From Pogostemon cablin (lineage: Eukaryota; Streptophyta; Magnoliopsida; Lamiales; Lamiaceae): DNA of 64,000 nt. The stretch spans positions 682,001-746,000 of the forward strand of contig CM042982.1 in assembly GCA_023678885.1 (NCBI GenBank). Reading direction: 5' to 3'. The notes beneath the pieces are model-generated. The model did no database searches and was not told the DNA's origin. It saw only the letters and a list, made by a program, of their open reading frames with translations. The position numbers were made by a program, and so were the translations under genes. Below, piece after piece: positions 1 to 10,773 of the stretch; the first letter of the stretch is position 1, and each line of letters opens with the position of its first letter.

Positions 1-1271
1 TAGGAAGAACGAGATCAATACCTTCAACTTTAACAAGTCAATGCTGAAGCTGGATAAACAAAAAAATCTTGAAAAAAAAAGGAGAAAGAATTTAGAGAGA
101 AAAGAGGAAAAACAAATGAGTAGGTAATCAGAAGTTGGAAATGGGAAGGAATCCTTCAAAAAATGGTATCTTTGGATGGAGAGGGGAGGGGTGGGGTGGG
201 GGTAGACGACCGTATCAAGGCGAGTGCATGCCGAACGCCTTGTTTGACTTTGACAAATCAACGAATTTTAAATCTTCCACTCTTTTGTGTTCAACTGGAA
301 ACACCAAACCAATCTGGGTCAATATTTGCCAGCTTGATTTTCCCTAAATTGCGATTTGCCCTCCGATTAATGATTTTATTTACTTTTATACTCCCAAAAC
401 AATAAAATACGACATGATATGTAGTAGTTCTTTTTCTTGTTGCTTCCTTCTAAGTATTTTAATTAATTTAATAGTTTGACATTTTGGGAATATTCTTTCT
501 TTTGGGGTTCTTTTTTATGTTTTGTTTTTTGGGTGTTTGATGTTTACTTGTTTTCCTAATTGACCAGTGTATGCCTTCCCACTGGGGAATAATCATGTCT
601 GAAATCATTTTATGGGAGAATTTTCTGTGAGAAAAAAAAGTGATTAGTGGTAAAGTGCATTATTTCATTAAAAAAAATGATAATAGGATGTACACAACGT
701 TTTATCATAATAATTTAGACGAGACAATTAACAGAATATAATCGAGTCAAATAATTTTTAATCAATTTAATGGGATATTTGTAGAGAAAAAAATATTTAA
801 ATAATATGATTGGTATTTGTGAACCAATAAAATATTTTTTTATATTGGAATAAAGGGAGATTTGATGATGTTTACTCACTTTGACTTGAGTAATAGATTT
901 TAAAACTAGCTTAAAATTTTCAATTAAACGTAATGACCATTTATGCATAAACGTATGATAAGAACTTATCAGTCTAAGATAATCAGTTTCTACAAAAAGG
1001 AATAAATCTAAGTAAGAAGAAAGCTCACATTGAGCAGTTCAAATAAGTTATGATTGGCATTTTTCAAACCAATCTCCAAATTTAGCCTCCAAAAAGACAG
1101 CAAATAAGTGAATATAACACTGAATCAGTAGAAACTGATTAAGCATTCAAAGGAGGTTACCCAAAACTTTCAGAACAGCAGTACTCCAGAATTTTGCTCT
1201 GATAATCAGAATTTTTGTTGAAATCAATGAGAAATTTAGTGCTAAGAGGTATCGGATGTGTCCTCTGACCT
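1..1271. other. AT-rich flank; possible 5' region of a minus-strand gene off the left edge
   Basis: I see no convincing gene here. On the minus strand, the first ~60 bases read openly after a pyrimidine-rich, CAG-like junction near base 56, preceded by CT-rich sequence at 60-130. That would fit a 5' UTR or first exon of a gene continuing left of the window, but no start codon or recognisable domain is visible. A G-rich block lies at 178-206. The rest to 1271 is AT-rich sequence and presumably includes the 3' UTR of the TFIIF-beta gene. Confidence 0.25.
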
Positions 1272-4200
1272 TCAATATTCGGGTTTAAGCTCATACGATC
1301 CTTGATTGGCTCCTTTGTTGTTGTACACACAGAGAAGCTTAAGCATATCTTTGAGGAATTGCTGCAAGATATAATGTCAAAGAGAAATCAGTTTGCATAG
1401 GTTACAATGGTACATTGACATTGTGTGACACGTTTCAAGGGTGAATCATGTAAGTATAAGACGCAGACTGTAATGATGATTTACGAAGAAATGGAGTGAT
1501 CAGGATATGCATTTAACAATTCTGATCATGGTTTAACGAGATATATAAAGCATAAATTCGTCTGCTAATATCTTGGAAGGTTTTGAAGAAGGTGAACTAA
1601 TCTTGGTTCATCATATAAGAGTGGGAATAATTGATCAGAGAGCAACAAACTATTTAGCTAAGATATAGCGAGGTAAATAATTGCACAACTACTTCATAGA
1701 TGGAAGCAGCCAAGCAGAAATGAACAAGAGTATCTTGAAATGAGCTGAAACTTGAACGATACATGCACATATCCCATGAATTGAACCATAGTAGAGTTTA
1801 TGAATGCCTTTTTAATGCATGATACAGCAGCACTGTTAGAGTCATCACTACTATCTCATTAAAAACATTTATATTTCTAATTGCCATTGTAATGACTTTT
1901 CGAAAATAATGGTTTGCATACCTCGGGCTGATCTGTTGTCTGAATCAGTTGTTTCAGTGTCCAGTTTGGTTGTCTCTCAAAGAGCTTAAACATGATCTTC
2001 TCCATTTCTTCAGGGTTCCTTCTTGTTCTCTTTGCTTCCAATCCCTTGCCTTGAACTTTTTTCTCCTATTGACATGTAACCGTATATGGTTATGAACATG
2101 AAGTGGGTTCCAAAACACAAAATTTCAAAGATAAAAATTGAAAAGGGTACAATGATCAGGTACCGTTGATCCAGAGGACTTTACGTCAAACATTCGAGGA
2201 ATGGGCCTCATACTCAGTCCATTATCATTATCAAGGACCTACATGATAATCATGGAATAAAATATGCTATATAGACCAACAAGAAGAAGACAGACGGAGC
2301 ACACATCACAATTGCTCCACCTATGGGATGATTCGCTCTATGACCTAAGAAAGTTGGCAACAAATCACCTGTATTTGTCTGGTTCTAGTCATATATTTAT
2401 TTGTCCTCTCCCTGCATAGTTTTCTATAGTCTTCAATGTGTTCAGTATGAGGCATCATGTCGAACTTATGGTCAATTTTCCCCTCCACAGAGGGTCTCCC
2501 TACATGGCATATCATAACTAGTCAATATAAATATTAAAAAGGTTAAACATCACGAAAAAGAATCTAACGTAAATGCTGCTACTAACACCAGTACATATAA
2601 AACAGAGAGAGTTATTGGGGTGACCTTGAGATGACTCAGACAATACAACCATAGGAAGAACATCTTTGGACATGTCCATCGAGAAGCGCTTCGGTATATT
2701 TCTATCTCCCGGGTCAGCTAACTCCATTGCAAACTGAAACAAGTAAAATTAAGAGAATTAGAAGAGAGTTAAAATAAGGATTGCCATGCTGAATATTATA
2801 AACATAAGGTACTCACTACATTGGTATTCCTTAACCAGTAATATGACAAATTAAATGATGAATGCATGCATTCACAGAACTGAAGCTTTTCAAGTTGAAA
2901 AGACACATGGATATATATATAGCTTCAAATAAAGAATACTTCCTCTGTCTTTATCTTATTTACTTCTTAGAACATCACAACGTGAGGCTCCATCCTCAAT
3001 AGAATTCTTTTCCAAAATCGCTCCTCAAGCAGACACCTGAAGGGATGACATAGCACCAAAAGTGTAAATGCCAAAACTTCCACCTTCTAATTCATATGGA
3101 AACTTCATTTCAAGTGAAAAATCGCATATTGGGACAGGTGGAGTGTGTCCTATTGTTGAATTAGGTTAGCATGAATGAGGCGAATTCTTGAAGATACTGG
3201 GGAAAACCCTATACAATCTCCGAGCATCAAATACAATAGTAATTAAAACAAGCAAGAAAGCAAACAGGAGTGCATAAGTTCTAATCAGCCAAGAACAGTT
3301 TTTACACCACTGTTTGCATCTGAACCTTATTAGATATAAAATTAACGAAGATGTTAGAAAAGAATGGATGTCCGCCTAAGCAATGACGTCTCACAAGTCA
3401 TTCTTGATTCATTTCCTGTTCGCCACCCAGGCAGCCAGCCTCAATACCAAAAATTGGCTCCCAATCCACCATTCACATGTTAAGAGACATTTTGAGTGGA
3501 GTGCACACTCACTATAGTAAGTGAACGAGTTAAGAAGCAGTCTTTTCTAATTATTATTTTTTATACATATCAATTATAGGTGAGACTAGAGAGGGGTATC
3601 AGTTAGGAAGTTTGATAATATTACATGAAGGGTGGATGATCACGTTCTCTGGGGAGAGACAGAATTACCAAAAAAAATGTATTAAGCAAAATTACAGAGA
3701 TATCAACCAACTCTGACTTTGTAACAATGATTCAGCAAAAGAGTATAAACAAAACAGAGTTTCAAGAGAGGTCTGAAAAACCGAAAAGTTCCAAACACAT
3801 TAGAATGATAATGTCAATTTATTTATAGAAATTCTAACAAAATGAGATAAGTCCGAAAGGTTTATAATCACCACATTTCTTTCAAAGTTAAGATCACCTC
3901 ATTTGAAATATAATGCATTAACTCACAGAAATTACACAATAAAATTAACGCAAAATGAAATTTATGTCAATAATCCTTCAATTTACAGATTTATCTGAAC
4001 TAATAGAGAGGAAAGTTAACAATGAACACAAACAAACATACGCATGCTGGTGAAAACCACACCCGTAAAGGAGGAAAGCAGACATCGTTCACAAAAGTAA
4101 ACGCATGAAATTTAACAGAGCAAAATAGGGATATAACAGCAATAATAGTCACTCCAGATTTTGCACGCATTTGGCGTAAATGTGCACTTATATACACCTT

Positions 4201-4434
4201 CGTACAGTCGTCGTTGGGATGGAGTGGATCGACGGAGACGACGACCTTAGCGACTAACGAGCCGGAGGAAGTGTCATCGTTCTGCATGGCACGGGCAACG
4301 ACGGGAGGGCACTTCATCAGCCACACGTGTCGCTCGGACTTGTTGGTTTCCAAGTGGCAATTGTCAGTCGATGTCATCGTCGCCGCCGCCGCGGGAGGGG
4401 AGATGTTAGTTTCTTTGCTAGGTTTCTCCGGCAT
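1272..4434 (-). CDS. Transcription initiation factor IIF subunit beta (TFIIF-beta/RAP30-like), six exons
   Basis: Small subunit of TFIIF, which binds RNA polymerase II and delivers it to the promoter complex in the nucleus. Exons read right to left: 4198-4434, 2625-2733, 2369-2499, 2164-2238, 1922-2065, 1272-1361. All junctions are GT-AG, total 786 nt, giving 261 aa, usual for plant RAP30. Exon 1 carries the family start of the dimerisation domain (HVWLMKCPPVV, about residues 36-46). Exon 2 encodes FAMELADPGDRNIPKRFSMD, also family-typical. Exons 5-6 encode the C-terminal winged helix, including RRNPEEMEKIMFKLFERQPN and ending NQGSYELKPEY before the stop. The start is the first ATG ahead of the conserved block. 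Intron 1 is about 1.46 kb. Nothing suggests damage. The family call is firm; exact junctions await transcript data. Confidence 0.93.
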
Positions 4435-6100
4435 GAAATGGTGGTGGAGGTTTTTGTTGTGGGAAATGTGATTTGCTGCATATCTGTTGACGTTGATATT
4501 TGTACTGCATTTTTTCAGAACACACCAGATGGGTTGGGGGTCGAGTGGAGTGGGGGTGAGGGTAGGAAGTTATCCTCTGTTTCTACTTTCTACACACTGA
4601 TAAATGTAGTTGTCAATTGGGCTGGAAACTAGTTGGACCTAGCGATCTGTGCGGGCCTATCTAAAATAGACAAATGTATATTGATAAAGCCCAATAGGCC
4701 TATAAAAACATGCAAGCTTGTGCTGACCCAACACTTTTTTTTAAACCCAACATTATTTCATATATTTTGTAACTTTACTAAATCTTAAGGAATATAAAGG
4801 TAGTTTACCTTAATTAAGCTAGGTATTTGGCTACTTCCAACGTAAATTATTTACATTTTCTAAAGTAATATTAAGCACATATTAACGTATTGATAAACCT
4901 CATTCTATACTATGGTTTTTATAAGAACATTTTTTAATCATGCAAAAAAAAGGTAGCTTTTTGGTTCAATATCATTTAATAAAATAAGGTTGATACGTTA
5001 TGTGATAAAATGCGTTCGGACTCTAGAAATTAAAATATATAATCTAGGAGAATAACGTAATTTACAGTATTGAATTATCTTTTGATACCTTAATACAATA
5101 CAACCAAATAATATACATAATTATCATAATGCATTCTTCTATCAATTTTGGGGTGTCAATTAAGTAAAACTTGATGACGAATAAAAAATATGACCAAAAA
5201 TTAGGCAAGATCCCACTGCAAAATATCCATAAATGTTTTTTAAATAAAAAATAATATTTTATTTATAATTTAGCATGTTAGCATTATCATTATATTATTT
5301 ATTATTTATTTGTATCACTTTTCTATATATAAAACCCTGATGTATTTCATGATCCGACAGAGAGTTAAGCCAAAATATAATCTAACAAATTTCAACTTAA
5401 TTTATAAAAAAATAAATTAAAATAAAATTTATAATATCAATTCATGATGAAGGTTAATAGAGTTTCAATGGATGTGTGCTCCTGCATTATGAGAATGAGT
5501 TTGATATATTCTGCCTAACACTTCCAAATAATTGTCTTCTTCTATCACTATGGTATTCGGGTTGGACTTCAAAATATTAAATATAATTTTCCAATATTAA
5601 ACAATTCGAATAAAGTTTCTAAATTAGAAGAAGAAGAAAAATCAGTGTAATTAATTACTAGAATGCTAATTAAAAGAGAGGGCGGCTGGTGGGCCCCTCC
5701 CATTTCTAGAAGACGAATGACATGTCCACATATCATATACTTACCTAACTGTTAATTACATGACATCCATACCACTCTTTTATGATTTATCCCTAATTTC
5801 TTATAACCCATTGACTTAGATTTATGGTTAGAGTATATATATTTAAGTTATAAAACGTTATTAATTATTACTAAATGATACATTTGCTTTGCTTTGGAAA
5901 ATTACTCAGAAATGCAAAATTTTATTTTATTTTACTCATAATACTCATATCCATTTGAAAATCATTGTGCATCGTTAAGAAAGAATAAAAAAAAGCTTGA
6001 TTAAGTAATTGTACTAATATATACATCGATGTGATCCTTGTGAGAAAAATAAATTCATGAGAGAGAAACAAAGAATAAACTATTAAAATCGTCATTAAAG
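4435..6100. other. Intergenic, AT-rich, no gene seen
   Basis: The first ~200 bases are less AT-rich and are the likely promoter and 5' UTR of the TFIIF-beta gene on the minus strand. Beyond about 4660 the sequence is AT-rich with no supported ORF or recognised repeat family. Confidence 0.5.
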
Positions 6101-6109
6101 AGTATACGA

Positions 6110-6560
6110 TGATGTATATCAATGTGCAATCTGACCAAAAGAAATAACACACCATTAAATTTCGATGTACATCAGTGTGCAATCTGACCAGATGAATGAA
6201 CGCGCCATTAAATTCCCCCAAAATAAGAAACTCATTAAACTTTCACTTTATGTACATTAGATGCAATTCGGAGGACATTAAATTCTCCCAAAATAAGAAA
6301 CTCATTAAACTTTACTGTACATTAGGGTGCAATTCGGGGAGAAAAATGTATAAAATATTAAATCGCGATTGAAGAGTGAACGCTGATGTACATTAATGTG
6401 CAATCTTGACAGAGAAAATAACACGCCAATAAATTTCCCCAAAATTAGAAATCCATTAAACTTTCACTTTACTGTATATTAGCGTGCAATTCAGAGTGAG
6501 AAATAGAAGATATGGTAGTTCCTGAAATTTCTAGAAGATATGGTAGTTCCTGAAATTTTT
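6110..6560. repeat. Degenerate tandem repeat block with an exact 28-bp duplication at its right end
   Basis: Variants of a unit containing GTACATTAGTGTGCAATCTG, CATTAAATTCCCCAAAATAA and GAAACTCATTAAACTTTCAC recur at least four times between about 6110 and 6500. At the right end TAGAAGATATGGTAGTTCCT starts twice, at 6504 and 6532, forming two adjacent 28-bp copies that differ only at the last base. No protein or structural RNA is apparent. Confidence 0.7.
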
Positions 6561-7080
6561 CCTTTCTCCTTAATGCGCGATTGATGAGTACAATGGGTAA
6601 TGCTGGAAAAGAAATTAGATCTTCGGCATCTATCAGTAATTATATTTAATCAATGTATTTATTAATAATTAAGTTATACAAACGCGTACCTATGAGTAAA
6701 AATTCCTAGATTTAAATATTAAAGAAATAAAAAAATAACATTTTTGAAAATTCTAGATTTTAAAAAATACATATCTTAAAAATAGAATAAATCCAATCTT
6801 GACCATCTATTTTTAAAATAAATCTCAGCCACCCATTAAAATAATTAAATGATTATAATTATGACATTTTCAAATTATGAAATAATTTAGTCAAAATTTT
6901 GACTATTTATTTTTCAAATAAATCTTAGTCACCCATTATTTCTCAAATAAATCTCAGCTACCATTTAAAATAATTAAATAATTATAATTATGACATTTTT
7001 AAATTAGGAAATAAGATATTATTTATTAAAAGTTTAATAATATTAAATATATTATTTATTTTATTTGTAATTTAAATGAG

Positions 7081-7420
7081 TCTTACATTAAATGAGGTCA
7101 GACCCAAGTCAAATAAGCCAAATTCAAATGTGGTCTGACCCAAGTCAAATAAAGTTTGGAAAGGTTCAAGCTTGCAAAATAGATGTTAAATCAAATATTG
7201 ACCAATCAAATTGCAGGGACCAAAAGGCCAAGTTCGCAGAATTAGGTCAAATCAGCCATTGACCAATCAAATTGTGAGTTATATATGGGGCTTCCTCACC
7301 CTTCACCTATATAAGAAGCCTTCCTCCATTCATTCTAAACATGCCGAGAATGATTCTCTACGAAGATTAAAGACTTCAGAGCTGTCTGAATAGTCTTCAA
7401 ATTCTTCAACGAGAATCAAC
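7081..7420 (+). promoter_or_regulatory. Promoter-like block of a possible retroelement remnant
   Basis: This segment sits inside the satellite array and is compositionally unlike it. It carries two copies of GACCCAAGTCAAATAA (about 7102 and 7138), two copies of TTGACCAATCAAATTG (CCAAT-box-like), and a strong TATA element (CTATATAAGAAGCC) near 7308, followed by a 5' UTR-like stretch. The arrangement resembles an LTR or pararetrovirus-type promoter, but no coding domain is attached and no terminal repeats were found. This is inference from motif arrangement only. Confidence 0.3.
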
Positions 7421-7952
7421 ACAATACATTTTGGATTAGGAAATAAAATATTAGTTATTAAAAAAAATTAAATATAAATTCAATTCTAACCACCAAAAGT
7501 TAGGAAATAAAATATTAGTTATTAAAAAATTTTAAATATAAATTCAATCTCAACCATCAAAGAGTTCATGATTTAGGGTTTAGGGTTTAAAATTAGGGTT
7601 TAGGGTTTCAAATTAGGAAATAAGATATTATTATAAATCCATCTATTTCTTAGACAAATCTCAGCCACCCATTAAAATAATTAAATAATTATAATTATGA
7701 CTTTTACCAATTAGGAAATAAAATATTAATTATTAAAAAATTAATAATATTAAATATAAATTCAATCATAACCATCAAAGGATTTAGAATTTAGAATTTA
7801 GGGTTTTAGGGTTTATGGGATAATGTTTCCAGAGGACGACATCTATTTCTAAAATAAATTTCAGTCACCTATTAAAATAATAAAATAATTATAATTATGA
7901 TTTTTTTCAAACCATCTATTTCTCAAACAAATCTCAATCACCCATTAAAATA

Positions 7953-8212
7953 TGGCAAAAACTTGTGTGCACCCGGGCGCATGGGCACACTCCGTGCGCC
8001 TTTAGAATTTTGTGTTAAATAGTATACACTTTAGTATAAATATGTGTACCCTTTATTTTCTGAAGAAAAATAAAAATATTAATGAAAAGTGTATACCCTT
8101 TAGAACAAACAAAATTGTGTATCATTATTAATTAAAGTGTATACCCTTTAGAACAAAATAATGTACCCTTACCCATAATACTAAATTCTAAAGGCGCACG
8201 CAAGTCTCACTC
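7953..8212. mobile_element. 260-bp MITE with 8-bp TSD (hAT-like)
   Basis: The 8-bp direct duplication TTAAAATA (7945-7952 and 8213-8220) flanks the element exactly, and uninterrupted satellite copies nearby show the intact target sequence. The ends carry imperfect inverted repeats: the left end has ACTTGTGTGC and the inner block GTGCGCCTTTAGAATTTT, and the right end has the complement of GACTTGCGTGCGCC and CTTTAGAATTTA. An 8-bp TSD is typical of hAT transposons. No ORF is present, so it is non-autonomous. Confidence 0.75.
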
Positions 8213-8600
8213 TTAAAATAATTAATAATTATTATTATGATTATTTCAAATCAGGAAATAATTTAGTACAAATCCTGACCATCTATTTCTCAAACAAATC
8301 TCAATTACTCATTAAAATAATTAAATAATTATAGTTATGACCTTTTCAAATCAGGAAATAAGATATTATTTATTAAAACTTAAATAATATTAAATATATT
8401 ATTTGAATATATTCTAAAATTTCAATCAAATATCATTCACTTATTAAAATAATTAAATAATTATAATTATGATTTTTTCAAATCAGGAAATAAGATAATA
8501 TTTATTAAAAATTAAATAATATTAAATATATTATTTGAATATATTAAATTTTCAAACAAATCTGAGCCACCTATTAAAATAATTAAATGATTATTTACAC

Positions 8601-10094
8601 GAAACTTTAGATGCGTCTTTTAAATTATTTGCAATGGAAGTTTGGTTGATTTAATTAACAATAAAATATTTCATTAATTGATTGATGTTTATAAATTAAT
8701 TATATAGAATCTGATCTTATAATATTTAACAAATAAAATCTTATTGTTGCATTTTAAATTGCTAAAATTCTGCATTATAACCTCATTGAAAAAGATATTA
8801 ACAAACTTATACGAATTGATCAACCTAACAGGCTCGCAAGATTTTATAAGTGTTTTTCTCTTAGCAACATTATAATATAATATTAAAACATTAGGTTAGA
8901 TAAAATTCAAATATATATTATTCGGTTCAAACATCATAAAATAAAGTGAAGTTGTTGTCTTAAAATTAACACATCACATGCAACGCACGAGTTCAATTAC
9001 TAGTTTAATAACTTGAAAGAAAATTAAATACTAGTATGATTTAATAGGGAGTTTGAGATGAATTGTGGGACTAATTCAACTGATTAAACTAATTATTAAT
9101 TGAATTTGTTGGTAAAATGACATGGTGTTATTCCCTCGTGTTGAGATTAATGTTAACAACTTAACATACATATATTTTCTTAAATAAAGTTTGCCTAATA
9201 GTACCTAACATGTCGCCAAATAACCCTACTCATGTAGACCATGCGACTATTTGATTTAATGTCTAATTAATTAATTAAAATACAAAATTTCCAGATATTG
9301 TGCCCCAAAACATGGTATACCCTTCGACCTCGTCTAAAGACACAAAAGAGAACCAACCCTTTAGAATTAGAAGTATGTTGAGATATTATTTTATTAGAAA
9401 AATGTACAATTAGACTAAAATCACGCGTGTATTAGAGTAGCAATCAATCAACATATTTACTAAAGACATGATTAATTTTATTATAATACCTTTCTCGTGT
9501 TTATCTGCACAATTCTTTTGTAATTTACAAAGGGATGGTGCACATAATATGGGACGGAGTGAGTATATAATAATAAAATTACTACAATATACCCCACTGT
9601 CGACATTAAAGGTATCATTTAATTTTTTTTACGTGAGTTAAAAAAAATTATTATTTAATATGTAGCATATAGTTGTATGAGTGATATTCGGTCCCATGTT
9701 TCTAAAAAAGAGAAATGATACTTTAGGAGCGAACCTCTAAAATGATAAAATAATACCTTAGGAACAGACACATAAAGTATATATTAGGAACTTTAAAATT
9801 TTAAAAGCGTGAAAATTCACATAATCATCACATCGTATTGCACTCTTAGATGAATGATTTGTAAATGAGAGCATTTTCTCATAGGATTTATGCTTTAATT
9901 TTATGATATCAATTTTATTTTTATACTCATCCAACTATTTCAAATTCAAAATGTAATAGCAATGAAAATGCAAACTCATATAATGACTCATGCATCAATT
10001 AAGTGGTAAGTTATTTGGTTTTATAAGAATAAAAGAACTCATTTGGCAATTAATGGCTAAAGTTTTAGAGTAATAATATGGAGTACTATGTAAT
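8601..10094. other. AT-rich intergenic sequence, no gene seen
   Basis: No supported ORF. A GGGACGGAGTGAGTATA motif near 9551-9567 resembles one end of a Stowaway element, but I could not find a matching left end. The segment ends at the target site of the Copia element. Confidence 0.5.
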
Positions 10095-10099
10095 CTCTA

Positions 10100-10681
10100 T
10101 CTTGTGAATGCAAGCTAGTTTAAGCTCCTCTTTGATCACACTCACACTTTCTATCTTCCTCACTTTCACTCACGAATTGAATCACACAAGAATGAAATCA
10201 AAACTAAAGAATGAAGGCAAGGATGTATAGTGGTTCGATCTTAAAGATCTACGTCCACTTCTTAAGGAGAGAGACCACTAATATGATTGAGTACAGGTTA
10301 CAACTTCTTGATGAAGATGATGAATTAAACTTCTAAGAACCCTAACTTGCTGAATCTAACTGATATGAATGATGGATGATGATTCTGATGTGTTTCTGCC
10401 CTTTATATCACACATGCACTCAGAATATCTATCAGCAAGCTTTCCACGTGATCTGTTGGCTTCATTCAGTTGCAACTGATCAATTAACTACTTAAGAATC
10501 TTGCCACGTCATCAACCCATCAGCTCAACTCAACACTTGATCCTATGGTCCTCCTCATGCAGCCTGTTGATCCTAACTTCTTAATCAAACTTGCTGCTGA
10601 ACCAATCATCACCTTTCATGTGTATACTTGTTGATTTGTGCCACATATACGTATGCATGCATGCATGATCTATATACAACA
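10100..10681 (-). repeat. Copia 3' LTR
   Basis: Same length as the copy at 14813-15394 and about 97% identical. On the element's own strand it begins TGTTGTATATAGA and ends CATTCACAAGA, so the 5' end has the usual TG but the 3' end is GA, not CA, if the CTCTA duplication is taken at face value. Confidence 0.93.
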
Positions 10682-10773
10682 AATCTCCACCTTAGACCAT
10701 GTATCATAATAGGTCATAAACCTTCTCCACCTTGCTGCAATTATAGGCTGCAGCACACCTTCTTTTCTTTCTT

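Larger units (their letters stand above)
6775..8600. repeat. Satellite-like ~130-bp AT-rich repeat array, interrupted by insertions
   Basis: The block ATTAAAATAATTAAATAATT, followed by ATAATTATGAC and preceded by TCTCAAACAAATCTCAGCCA, recurs near 6833, 6961, 7665, 7868, 8308, 8439 and 8569. Neighbouring undisturbed copies are 128, 131 and 130 bp apart, so the basic period is about 130 bp. The array is broken by a ~600-bp segment (about 7030-7640) and by a MITE at 7953-8212. Telomere-like TTTAGGG motifs occur at 7571-7609 and 7799-7815. No coding capacity is seen. Confidence 0.75.

Noticed and set aside
4214..4632. Plus-strand open frames opposite TFIIF-beta exon 1
   Set aside because: They are antisense to a conserved exon and promoter, with no family similarity.
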